Notes under the pieces: model-generated | Databases searched by the model: none | The model's input: only the letters and a program-made list of their open reading frames with translations | Told to the model about the DNA's origin: nothing | NCBI GenBank assembly: GCA_964495075.1 | Contig: CAZBUJ010000005.1 | Coordinates: forward strand, 76,550 to 140,549 | Length of the DNA: 64,000 nucleotides | Direction: 5' to 3' | Source of the DNA: JAFGJQ01 sp964495075 | GTDB taxonomy: Bacteria; Planctomycetota; Phycisphaerae; UBA1845 | Shown: in pieces, positions 1 through 7,050 of the stretch | Position numbering within the stretch: position 1 is the first letter of the stretch | How the letters are laid out: each line of letters begins with the position of its first letter | Program-made: the position numbers and the translations under genes

Positions 1-766
1 GACCGGCTTTCACCAGACGATCCCGGACTCGCGCAACACATACGCGGTGCCGTACGAATGGAAGACCGAATACGGCATTCGCCGCTACGGGTTCCACGGG
101 GCGTCGCACCGGTTCATCGCCTGGGAGACGGCCAAGCGGTTTGGCCGCGACGATTTGCGGGTGATTTCCTGTCACCTGGGCGGGAGCAGTTCGATCTGCG
201 CGCTCGACGCGGGCAGGAGCGTGGCCAACAGCTTCGGCCTGTCGCCGCAGTCGGGGGTTCCGCACAACAATCGCGTCGGTGATTTCGATGCCTATGCGTT
301 GCCCGCGCTCGCCGCCCGCCGCGGGGAGACGTTCGACGCGCTGCTGGCCGCGATGGCCACGCAGGGCGGGTTGCTGGGGATCAGCGGGGTGAGCAACGAC
401 ATGCGGGTGCTGATCGAGGCGGCGCAGCGGGGCCACCACCGTGCCGAACTGGCGGTGGAGGTGTTTGTAGAAAGCGTCCGGCATTACATCGGCGGCTACG
501 CGGTGGCGCTGGGTGGACTGGATGTGCTGGTATTCACGGGCGGCATCGGTGAGCGGTCGCCGGAAGTTCGCAGGCGGGTGTGCCAGGGTCTGGAGTTCCT
601 GGGCGTCCGCGTCGATCCGAAACGCAACGAGGACCCGCCGGCCGACGGCAGGCTGTCGGCGGACCGATCGCCGGTGAGCGTGCTCGCCATGGAAACGAAC
701 GAGGAGCTTGTGGTGGCCCGGCAAACCGAGACGGTGCTGACCGGCACAACGGGCGCCTTGAATTGA
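1..766 (+). CDS. ackA: Acetate kinase, C-terminal part (start lies outside the window)
   Basis: The enzyme interconverts acetate or propionate plus ATP with the acyl phosphate. In a microcompartment operon it recovers ATP from the acyl phosphate made downstream of acyl-CoA. The frame is open from base 2, and the first residues (TGFHQTIP, then PYEW and YGIRRYGFHG) match the middle of acetate kinases, so the GTG at 47 is not the real start and roughly the first 150 residues are missing. HLGGSSSICA, FTGGIGERS and the late VLAMETNEEL segment are family signatures of the acetate and sugar kinase/actin-like fold. It lies 40 bases before the shell gene in the same direction, consistent with one operon. 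A propionate kinase role is equally possible from sequence alone. Confidence 0.95.
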   Translation, partial: TGFHQTIPDSRNTYAVPYEWKTEYGIRRYGFHGASHRFIAWETAKRFGRDDLRVISCHLGGSSSICALDAGRSVANSFGLSPQSGVPHNNRVGDFDAYALPALAARRGETFDALLAAMATQGGLLGISGVSNDMRVLIEAAQRGHHRAELAVEVFVESVRHYIGGYAVALGGLDVLVFTGGIGERSPEVRRRVCQGLEFLGVRVDPKRNEDPPADGRLSADRSPVSVLAMETNEELVVARQTETVLTGTTGALN

Positions 767-806
767 CCCCGGTCCGCGGACGGGCCGGCATCAGGAGTAC
801 GAGACG

Positions 807-1082
807 ATGTCAAAAGCGGCATTGGGACTGATCGAAACACGCGGGATGATCCCGGTCGTCGAGGCGGCGGACGTGGCGTTGAAGGCGGCGAACGTGAAGC
901 TCGAGGGCGTGCGGATGGCGGGTTCCGGGCTGATCAGCCTGTCCATTTCGGGCGATGTGGCGGCCGTTCGGGCGGCCACGGAAGCGGGGGCCGCGGCGGC
1001 GGCCAAGTTGGGCGAGGTTGTATCCGTCGAGGTTCTCTCGCGCCCCCACGACGAAGTGGACAAGATCATTCCGAAGGGCTAG
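807..1082 (+). CDS. BMC-H hexameric microcompartment shell protein (PduA/PduJ/CcmK type)
   Basis: This 91-residue protein is a single-BMC-domain shell subunit that forms the flat hexagonal facets of a bacterial microcompartment. It begins ALGLIETRGMIPVVEAADVA, the classical first strand and helix, and the pore loop reads AGSGLIS, close to the KIGSGL of PduA, which suggests a small polar pore suited to small metabolites. The ATG at 807 is preceded by CAGGAG at a good distance. It lies between acetate kinase and a vertex protein in one direction. It is the only hexameric single-domain shell gene in the window; others may sit to the left. Confidence 0.95.
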   Translation: MSKAALGLIETRGMIPVVEAADVALKAANVKLEGVRMAGSGLISLSISGDVAAVRAATEAGAAAAAKLGEVVSVEVLSRPHDEVDKIIPKG

Positions 1083-1125
1083 TGAACCGCGACAATCCGG
1101 CGGTCGGCCGGGTGGGAGTCACGCG

Positions 1126-1449
1126 ATGTTCATTGGAAAAGTGTGCGGCGCGGTGGTGGCCACGCAAAAAGACGAGCGGGTCAAGGACGCCAAGCTGCTG
1201 CTGATAGAGCCACAAGTTGCGTCAGTTGATACGCCTCGGGTGTTGCGTCCCACGGGCAGGAACCTGGTGGCGATCGACTTCCTGGGGGCCGGCGAAGGCG
1301 AGTACGTGCTGGTGACCCAGGGCAGTTCCGCCCGGCTGACCGAGATGACGAAGAACATGCCGGTGGACGCGGTGATCATCGGGATCGTTGAGTCGGTGCG
1401 GATCGAGGAGTGCGTGCTTTCGCGGGCCGATGGCACGCTGGGGAGTTGA
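1126..1449 (+). CDS. BMC-P pentameric vertex shell protein 1 (EutN/CcmL family)
   Basis: This 107-residue protein belongs to the EutN/CcmL fold whose pentamers cap the vertices of microcompartments. It begins MFIGKVCGAVVATQKDE, followed by LLLIEPQ and a VAIDFLGAGEGEYVLVTQG segment, the standard family order (strand, K/P loop, D-x-x-GAG, V-x-x-x-x-GSSA). The C-terminal part VDAVIIGIVESVRIEE is also typical. The ATG at 1126 is chosen because the family starts there; longer readings upstream are unrelated. It is the first of three vertex paralogues in this operon. Three BMC-P genes per locus is a known trait of planctomycete-type loci. Confidence 0.93.
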   Translation: MFIGKVCGAVVATQKDERVKDAKLLLIEPQVASVDTPRVLRPTGRNLVAIDFLGAGEGEYVLVTQGSSARLTEMTKNMPVDAVIIGIVESVRIEECVLSRADGTLGS

Positions 1450-1492
1450 CCGCCTCGTCTCGGGCCGCCGCGCCTGAACAGGTGAACTGCAT

Positions 1493-2971
1493 ATGACACG
1501 TGACCGATCGGGAATCTCCAGAGAGCGCATCACGGACGTCGTCGCGGCCGTGCTGTCCCAGTTGGAACGGGAGCCCGGCGGCAACGGGGGCGGTGCCATT
1601 CAAGGTGCGAGCGTGGGGTCGTCACCGGCCAGGCCCTCGCCCGGCCACGGCAGGCTGGGCGTGTTCGCCGGCGTGGACGCGGCGGTCGAGGCGGCCGCCA
1701 TCGCCCAGCGGGCACTGACGGCGGCGAGCATGAGCGGCCGGGCGGCGGCCGTCGAGTGCATTCGCCGCGTGTGCCGCGAGGACGCCGAGGAACTCGGCCG
1801 CATGGAGTTCGAGGAGACCCGGATCGGCCGGCTTCAGCACAAGATCGACAAGCTCCCGCTCGCGGCGACGGTGCCCGGTGTAGAGATGGTGCGTACGGAG
1901 GCGGTGAGCGGGGATCACGGGCTGACGGTCACCGAGCGGGCGCCGTACGGGGTGATCGGGGCGGTCACCCCGGTGACGCACAGCGTGCCGACGCTCGCGT
2001 CGAACGCGATCATGATGATCGCGGCCGGCAACTCGGTGGTGTGCAACCCGCATCCGGGCGGGGCGGGGTGCGCGGCCGAGGCGACGCGGCGCTGGAATCG
2101 CGCCATCCGCGAGGCGACGGGCATCGAGAATCTGGTCTGTGTCATCGAGAAGCCGACGCTGGAGACGGCCGACGCGATCTTCGCCCATCCCGGCATTGCC
2201 CTGCTCTGCGTGACGGGGGGACCGGGCCTCGCCAAGGCCGCGATGCGGTCGACCAAGAAGGCCATCGTGGCCGGGCCGGGCAACCCGCCGGTGGTGGTGG
2301 ACGAGACGGCCGACATTGACGCGGCGGCGCGGGGCATCATCGAGGGCGCCGCGTTCGACAACAACCTGTTGTGCATCGGGGAGAAAGAGGTCTTTGTGGT
2401 GGGCGCGGTGGCCGACGCGTTGATGGACGCGATGGCCCGCCACGGGGCCGTCCGCCTGTCGTCGTCGGACATGGACCGCGTGGCCGCCACGTGCATCCAC
2501 CGGATTTCGGAGACCGGGCATTACGCGACGGACAAGGGCTACACCGGGCAGGACCCGCACGTGATCGCCCGGGCGATCGGGCTCAGCGTGCCGGAGGACA
2601 CGGTGCTGCTGTTCGGCGAGACCGACGAGAGCAACCCGCTGGTGCCGTGTGAGCAGATGATGCCGGTGCTGCCGATCGTGCGGGTGCGCGATGTGGACGA
2701 GGCGATCGAGAAGGCGGTGCACCACGAGCACGGTTTCAAGCACACCGCGATTATGTGGTCGCGGAACATCGATCGTCTGACCCGCATGGGCCAGGCCTGT
2801 GATGCGACGATCTTCGTCAAGAACGGCTCCTGCATGGCGGGGCTGGGGGTCGGCGGCGAGGGGTACACGTCGTTTTCGACGGCCTCGCCGACGGGGGAAG
2901 GGGTGACGAATCCACTCACGTTTACGCGCTATCGGCGGTGCGTGATGGTCGATCGGTTGAGGGTAGTGTGA
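1493..2971 (+). CDS. pduP: CoA-acylating aldehyde dehydrogenase with encapsulation peptide (PduP-like)
   Basis: The enzyme oxidises an aldehyde with NAD+ and CoA to acyl-CoA inside the microcompartment. The 492-residue protein begins with a short amphipathic helix, about residues 7-26 (ISRERITDVVAAVLSQLER), followed by a Gly/Pro/Ser linker to about residue 55. That is the usual form of an encapsulation peptide. The dehydrogenase core follows, with the catalytic cysteine in AAFDNNLLCIGEKE at about residue 294, as in PduP (FDNNLPC). VAGPGNPPVVVD and CMAGLGVGGEG are further family segments. The TGA stop is followed directly by a perfect AAGGAGG (2971-2977), evidently meant for the next gene but now separated from it by a repeat element. 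The physiological aldehyde (lactaldehyde, propionaldehyde or acetaldehyde) cannot be read from the sequence. Confidence 0.93.
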   Translation: MTRDRSGISRERITDVVAAVLSQLEREPGGNGGGAIQGASVGSSPARPSPGHGRLGVFAGVDAAVEAAAIAQRALTAASMSGRAAAVECIRRVCREDAEELGRMEFEETRIGRLQHKIDKLPLAATVPGVEMVRTEAVSGDHGLTVTERAPYGVIGAVTPVTHSVPTLASNAIMMIAAGNSVVCNPHPGGAGCAAEATRRWNRAIREATGIENLVCVIEKPTLETADAIFAHPGIALLCVTGGPGLAKAAMRSTKKAIVAGPGNPPVVVDETADIDAAARGIIEGAAFDNNLLCIGEKEVFVVGAVADALMDAMARHGAVRLSSSDMDRVAATCIHRISETGHYATDKGYTGQDPHVIARAIGLSVPEDTVLLFGETDESNPLVPCEQMMPVLPIVRVRDVDEAIEKAVHHEHGFKHTAIMWSRNIDRLTRMGQACDATIFVKNGSCMAGLGVGGEGYTSFSTASPTGEGVTNPLTFTRYRRCVMVDRLRVV

Positions 2972-2977
2972 AGGAGG

Positions 2978-3160
2978 AATTACTAATTACTAAGTACTAA
3001 TTACTAATGAGGCGCCTAGGGCGTGACGTTTGTCAGCATGCGGACACCGGTTGTGAGACTTGTTCTGGCAACACAGCACTTGTCCTGGCTGCGTCGGAAC
3101 TGGCGGCGCCCGCCCGAATGCGATGCCTCATTAGTAATTGGTAATTGGTAATTAGTAATT
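2978..3160. repeat. Inverted-repeat element, copy A, inside the BMC operon
   Basis: Two 36-base arms (2978-3013 and 3125-3160) are inverted copies of each other with about 33 of 36 matches. Each is an AT-rich series of AATTACTAATTAC-like units ending in AATGAGGC. About 110 bases of ordinary GC content lie between them. The arms are far more AT-rich than the genes around them. Related elements occur at 7661-7832 and 16417-16505. This copy lies exactly between the ribosome binding site AAGGAGG and the start codon of the next vertex gene. The form suggests a small non-autonomous mobile or hairpin element. Confidence 0.8.
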
Positions 3161-3169
3161 CGAATCATC

Positions 3170-3454
3170 GTGCTTCTCGCTCGAGTGGAAGGTTTCGCGA
3201 CGTCGACGGTCAAGCACTCTTCGCTCGTCGGGGCGAAGCTCGCCGTCGTGCAGCCGCTACGGTCGTTGATGGCGGAGCTGGTGCTGGCCATCGACGTGCT
3301 CGGTGCCGGCCGGGGAGACCACGTGCTGATCAGCAGCGACGGCAAGGGAGCGCGGGAACTGATCGGGGATGACACGTCGCCGGCCCGGTGGACCGTGGTC
3401 GGGATCCTGGACGAAGGCGGGGCATGGGCCGCGGAGGGTGAACAGAACTCATGA
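3170..3454 (+). CDS. BMC-P pentameric vertex shell protein 2 (EutN/CcmL family)
   Basis: The product of about 94 residues has the complete EutN pattern: an LLARVEGFATSTVKH first strand, VGAKLAVVQPL, LAIDVLGAGRGDHVLISSDG and WTVVGILDE. It would cap microcompartment vertices. No ATG is available; the GTG at 3170 gives the expected length and start. The sequence just upstream (AATTAGTAATTCGAATCATC) is the edge of a repeat element and has no Shine-Dalgarno sequence, so initiation may be weakened or depend on ribosomes arriving from upstream. It ends with an ATGA overlap with the next gene, implying coupled translation. Confidence 0.88.
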   Translation: MLLARVEGFATSTVKHSSLVGAKLAVVQPLRSLMAELVLAIDVLGAGRGDHVLISSDGKGARELIGDDTSPARWTVVGILDEGGAWAAEGEQNS

Positions 3455-4107
3455 GGCGTCCGCTCGTCACGGTGAAGACGCTCCTGGCCCTGGCGCGGGC
3501 CGGCGGCACGATCGATCTCGCGGCCGACGCGCTGATCACGCCGGCGGCCGCCGACTGGCTGGCGACGACGCCACTGCCCGTCCGCCGCCTCGGCGCCCAC
3601 GAGTCGGTGCCGTCCCGCGAGCCCGGTCTGTACATGGTTGCGGACGGGGCTCATCCGACCGTGCACGCGTTGCTGCCGATCCTCGAGCGGCGGTACGGAT
3701 CGGTCGCGTTCTGGTCCTGTTGCGGGCACGTGGCCGGCTTGATGGAGGCGTTGCGGCATGCCTGCGACGCGCTGGCCGCCGACCCGGTCCGCCGGTGCGT
3801 GGTGCTGATGCGTGACGGGTCGACTGCGCAGCTCGTGTCCAACAAACAGCCGCACGTGAGGGCGGCGATCGCGCATCGGCCGTCGCAACTGACGTGCCTC
3901 ATGCGGACCCTGGGCATCAACATGCTGATCCTGGAGCACGAGCGGGTCTCGCTGCGCCAGATGCAGGGCATGATCGAGACGTTCACTTCCGGTGCGACGG
4001 CGCTGGACCCGGCCGTCGACGCCGCCCTTCGCGGTGGCTTGACGGGAGCGAGTGCCACTATGTCGACACCTGGACCCTCTTGCGGGTGCGCGAATGCGAA
4101 TGGGTAA
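3451..4107 (+). CDS. BMC-associated protein with RpiB-like C-terminal part
   Basis: This 218-residue protein starts by ATGA overlap with the vertex gene before it and overlaps the vertex gene after it, so it is firmly part of the operon. The N-terminal third (TVKTLLALARAGGTIDLA followed by ALITPAAADWL) resembles a helix-plus-ITPAA motif I associate with several BMC-linked proteins. The second half (SNKQPHVRAAIAHRPSQL, LGINMLILEHERVS, then MIETF) resembles RpiB/LacA-type sugar-phosphate isomerases (NK-x-x-G-I-R-A-A and N-V-L-x-L-G-x-R). Whether it is an active isomerase is unclear: the usual HGTGIG-type segment is replaced by FWSCCGHVAG. A structural or carbohydrate-sensing role is also possible. 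Confidence 0.5.
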   Translation: MRRPLVTVKTLLALARAGGTIDLAADALITPAAADWLATTPLPVRRLGAHESVPSREPGLYMVADGAHPTVHALLPILERRYGSVAFWSCCGHVAGLMEALRHACDALAADPVRRCVVLMRDGSTAQLVSNKQPHVRAAIAHRPSQLTCLMRTLGINMLILEHERVSLRQMQGMIETFTSGATALDPAVDAALRGGLTGASATMSTPGPSCGCANANG

Positions 4108-4372
4108 GGTCATCGGAGTGGTCACGCTGTCCCGGTCGCTGGAGGGAGTTACCGGCGGCCGGTACGTCGTCGTCGTTCCGGAGAGCGGCGATGCGATTCG
4201 CCACGGCGCGGCGCCGACCGGCGACCCGGTGGTGGTCTACGACGAACTGAGCCCCGGGTTGGGGACACGGGTGGCGTTCAGCGAGGGGCGGGAGGCCGCG
4301 ATGCCGTTCCACCCGCGACCGGTGCCCGTCGACGCGTACTGCGCGGCGATCCTGGATGACGTGCGGATATAG
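4100..4372 (+). CDS. BMC-P pentameric vertex shell protein 3 (EutN/CcmL family)
   Basis: The product is about 90 residues and starts MGKVIGVVTLSRSLEG, the first strand of the vertex-protein fold. It continues with RYVVVVPE, VVVYDELSPGLGTRVAFSEGREAA and the final segment AYCAAILDDVRI. ATG at 4100 (or 4094, two residues earlier) gives the family start and overlaps the previous gene by eight bases. The D-E-L-S-P-G-x-G-x-x-V-A-x-S-E-G pattern is typical of one of the vertex paralogues in planctomycete loci. It completes the set of three pentamer genes here. Confidence 0.88.
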   Translation: MGKVIGVVTLSRSLEGVTGGRYVVVVPESGDAIRHGAAPTGDPVVVYDELSPGLGTRVAFSEGREAAMPFHPRPVPVDAYCAAILDDVRI

Positions 4373-4402
4373 GCCCGCCACGAGCAGAGAAGGCGAACAG
4401 CC

Positions 4403-5722
4403 ATGACGCAAAAGACACTGGACACCAAGCTGGCCATGCTTCGGCGTGATCCGCACGGCAGGGCGTTTATCCTCGCCGACGCCAAGGACGCCGACATGGC
4501 ATTCGGAATCGCCGCCCCGGGCATGAGCCCGGAACATCACGCCCATGAGGGTCGGTTCCGCAGCCTCGAAGAGTACCGCGAGAGCATCCGGCAAGTGGTC
4601 CGCCAGGGCGTCGTCGACATCGTGCTCATGTCCCCCCACACGAGTTCGATCCTGACCATCAACGAGGGGATCTTCGAAGGCACGGGCGTCACGCCGGCTG
4701 CTCGGGCCAACGACACCAGCGACATCCACGTGGTGCGGAGCGGCATCTACCCGACGGAGCCGTCCCGGCCCTTCCAGTCCACGACGATCGATCACATTCA
4801 GTGCGGGCACGTGGACTGCGGCGAGGTGGAGCGGGCGAAGGGGGCGAATCTCGGCCTCTACAGCGTCACGTTCAACAACGATGTCGAGCGGGACCGCTGC
4901 ACGCTCGAGCACTACAAGCAGTTCCGCATCGAAGCGGAACGCAAAGGGTTCCGGCACTTTCTCGAAGTGTTCGACCCCAACGCGGCCCAGTCGTCGATCG
5001 ACCCCGCGGCGCTGGGCGGGTTCGTCAACGACATGATCGCCCGCATGCTGGCCGGCGTGCCGGAAGCGGGTCGTCCCGTGTTTCTCAAGATGGCCTATCA
5101 CGGCCCGAAGTTCACCGAGGAACTGGCTCAGTACGACCCGTCGTTGATCATCGGCGTGCTGGGCGGGTCGGCCGGGACGACCTATGACGCCTTCAAGTTG
5201 ATCGCGGATGCCCAGAAGTACGGTGCGCGGGCGGCCCTGTTCGGCCGGAAGATCAACAACGCCGAACACCAGCTCGCGTTTACCGAAATGCTGGGGCGGA
5301 TCGTCAACGGCGACGTGTCGCCGGAGGAGGCGGTGTACGCCTACCACGGCGTGTTGGCCGCGTTGAACATCCGACCGCATCGTCCACTGGAGGAAGACCT
5401 TCAGCTCACGGACGTCGCGGTCAACTACAGCGGGACCGGCACCCGCGTCACGGTGCCCGGGTGGCCGGTAGGCCACGGCGGCGGCCGGCCGCCGGCGAAG
5501 GCGGTNNNNNNNNNNCCGGGGGGGACAAACCCCGGGGCCCCGGCCCCCGGCGCCCGGGGGCGGGGGGGCCGGGCGGCCCCGGGCGGCGGCGGGCCGCCGG
5601 CGAAGGCGGTCACGCCGGCCACGCTCGCCGACGCGGCCGGTCGTCCCGACTTCGCCAACATGAGCAGCGCCGAGCGGCTGGCCTACCACCGCCGGCGGAT
5701 GCGCGGAATCGGGAAGGTGTGA
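4403..5722 (+). CDS. DeoC/DhnA-type class I aldolase in the BMC operon
   Basis: The predicted TIM-barrel aldolase would split a sugar phosphate or deoxysugar phosphate into an aldehyde and a triose phosphate, feeding the compartment. FILADAKDADMAFGI resembles the N-terminal part of the DhnA/LacD/DeoC superfamily. VFLKMAYHGPK at about residues 226-236 carries a candidate Schiff-base lysine (about residue 229), followed by LIIGVLGGSAGTTYDAFKL and AALFGRKINNAE, a phosphate-binding style loop. The C terminus after a Gly/Pro/Ala linker ends in a basic helix (SAERLAYHRRRMRGI) that could act as a targeting tail. Codons between 5489 and 5610 are affected by an assembly artefact with Ns; the native protein is probably about 404 residues rather than 439. 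Many planctomycete loci are known to carry a zinc class II aldolase instead. The exact substrate is not known. Confidence 0.75.
   Translation: MTQKTLDTKLAMLRRDPHGRAFILADAKDADMAFGIAAPGMSPEHHAHEGRFRSLEEYRESIRQVVRQGVVDIVLMSPHTSSILTINEGIFEGTGVTPAARANDTSDIHVVRSGIYPTEPSRPFQSTTIDHIQCGHVDCGEVERAKGANLGLYSVTFNNDVERDRCTLEHYKQFRIEAERKGFRHFLEVFDPNAAQSSIDPAALGGFVNDMIARMLAGVPEAGRPVFLKMAYHGPKFTEELAQYDPSLIIGVLGGSAGTTYDAFKLIADAQKYGARAALFGRKINNAEHQLAFTEMLGRIVNGDVSPEEAVYAYHGVLAALNIRPHRPLEEDLQLTDVAVNYSGTGTRVTVPGWPVGHGGGRPPAKAXXXXPGGTNPGAPAPGARGRGGRAAPGGGGPPAKAVTPATLADAAGRPDFANMSSAERLAYHRRRMRGIGKV
5489..5610. other. Probable assembly artefact: ten Ns and G/C filler between direct repeats
   Basis: Bases 5506-5515 are Ns. 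The 17-base sequence CCGCCGGCGAAGGCGGT occurs before the gap (5489-5505) and again at 5594-5610. The 78 bases after the Ns are almost only G and C runs. The distance between the two copies is 105 bases (35 codons), so the aldolase frame stays open. Removing one copy and the filler gives a smooth GGGRPPAKAVTPATLAD junction. Confidence 0.8.
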
Positions 5723-7050
5723 TGGCGACGATCGGTTCGACATCGGCAGGGCGACTCGAGCGCATCGAGGCGTGCGGCGTGGTCGGAGCGGGTGGGGCCG
5801 GCTTTCCCACGCACGTCAAACTCGCGGGGCGGGCGGAGTGCATTATCCTCAACGCGGCCGAGTGCGAACCCCTGTTGCACAAGGACAAGGAGATGCTGCG
5901 GGCCTACCCGGACGAGATCCTGGCCGGGCTGACCACCGCGGGTGAGTTGGTCGGGGCGAAGGAGATCGTCGTCGGGATCAAGAGCAAGTACGCCGACGTG
6001 ATCGAATTGCTGTCGCCGCGGATGCCGGCCGGCGGACGGATCGTGCCACTGTCGGACAGTTATCCGAGTGGCGACGAGTTCGTGCTGGTCTACGACGTCA
6101 CGGGCAAGGTGATCCCGCCGGGCGGGATACCGCCGCACGTCGGCTGCGTGGTGATCAACGTCGAGACGGCCTACAACATCGCGGCTGGGGTTCCCGTCAC
6201 CGACAAGTTCCTGACCGTGGCCGGTGCGGTTCACTCGCCGGTCACGCTTCGCGTGCCGGTCGGCCTCAGTATCGGTGAGGCGATCGCGTTGGCGGGCGGG
6301 GCGTGGACGGCGTCGCCGCGCGTTCTGACGGGCGGCGTGATGATGGGGGCGTTGGCGTCGCTGGACGATCCGATCAGCAAGACGTGCGGCGGGCTGATCG
6401 TCCTGGACGCCGACCACGTCGTGGTTCGGCGGTACGAGGCGCCGTGGAAGACGATCGCCCGGATCGGGGCGAGTGCGTGCGACCAGTGTTCGTTCTGCAC
6501 CGAGTTCTGTCCGCGGTATCTGCTGGGCCATCCCATCGAGCCGCACAAGGCGATGCGATCGCTCGGTTTCGTCGAGGATCGTGAACCGGCGGTAGTCGGC
6601 ACGCAGTTCTGCTGCGAGTGCAACCTGTGCACGATGATCGCATGCCCGGAGGACCTGGATCCGAAAAACGTGTGCACGCGTAACAAGGGCCGTTTGGCGG
6701 CGGCCGGCGAGAAGTGGACGGTGGACGCGCATCCGTACCGGGCGGAGTTGCACTTGGACAACCGGCGGGTGCCGGTGAGTCGACTGATGCTCAAGCTCGG
6801 CCTGCGGCAGTTCAAAAACGAGGGTCCGTTGCGGGAGCCCCACTGCCAGCCGGCCCGGGTCGTGCTGCCTCTGAAGCAGCATGCGGGTCCGCCCGCCCGG
6901 CCGGTGATTCACGACGGGGCGAAGGTGCAGCGGGGCGACGAGGTGGCGCGGCCGAACGACGGGGCACGGGGGGCGCGGATCCACGCGAGCATCGCGGGCG
7001 CGTGCCGCGTGCTGGCGGACCGGATCGTCATCGAGCGGAGCAAGCCATGA
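5722..7050 (+). CDS. pduS: PduS-like iron-sulfur flavoprotein (RnfC-like NADH/cobalamin reductase)
   Basis: PduS proteins move electrons between NADH, FMN and partner proteins across or inside a microcompartment. In B12-dependent loci they reduce cobalamin. The 442-residue protein starts by TGATG overlap with the aldolase. It has GVVGAGGAGFPTHVKL near the N terminus (the glycine-rich NADH/FMN segment), the Rnf-type core with CVVINVETAYNIAAG, and two ferredoxin-like cysteine sets: CDQCSFCTEFCP from about residue 253 and CCECNLCTMIACP from about residue 297. The C-terminal part resembles an Rnf/PduS barrel-sandwich domain. No B12-dependent diol dehydratase is visible, so its job here is probably NAD+ recycling or electron export with the PduT-like shell protein that follows. 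Start at 5722 is fixed by the overlap and family length. Confidence 0.92.
   Translation: MATIGSTSAGRLERIEACGVVGAGGAGFPTHVKLAGRAECIILNAAECEPLLHKDKEMLRAYPDEILAGLTTAGELVGAKEIVVGIKSKYADVIELLSPRMPAGGRIVPLSDSYPSGDEFVLVYDVTGKVIPPGGIPPHVGCVVINVETAYNIAAGVPVTDKFLTVAGAVHSPVTLRVPVGLSIGEAIALAGGAWTASPRVLTGGVMMGALASLDDPISKTCGGLIVLDADHVVVRRYEAPWKTIARIGASACDQCSFCTEFCPRYLLGHPIEPHKAMRSLGFVEDREPAVVGTQFCCECNLCTMIACPEDLDPKNVCTRNKGRLAAAGEKWTVDAHPYRAELHLDNRRVPVSRLMLKLGLRQFKNEGPLREPHCQPARVVLPLKQHAGPPARPVIHDGAKVQRGDEVARPNDGARGARIHASIAGACRVLADRIVIERSKP

Noticed and set aside
1622..2743. Long minus-strand frame opposite the aldehyde dehydrogenase gene
   Set aside because: Arg/His-rich translation without start signal or family likeness; mirror of codon bias in a GC-rich gene.
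4058..5743. 561-codon minus-strand frame opposite the aldolase
   Set aside because: It runs through the assembly gap and has low-complexity composition; the plus-strand aldolase explains the region.
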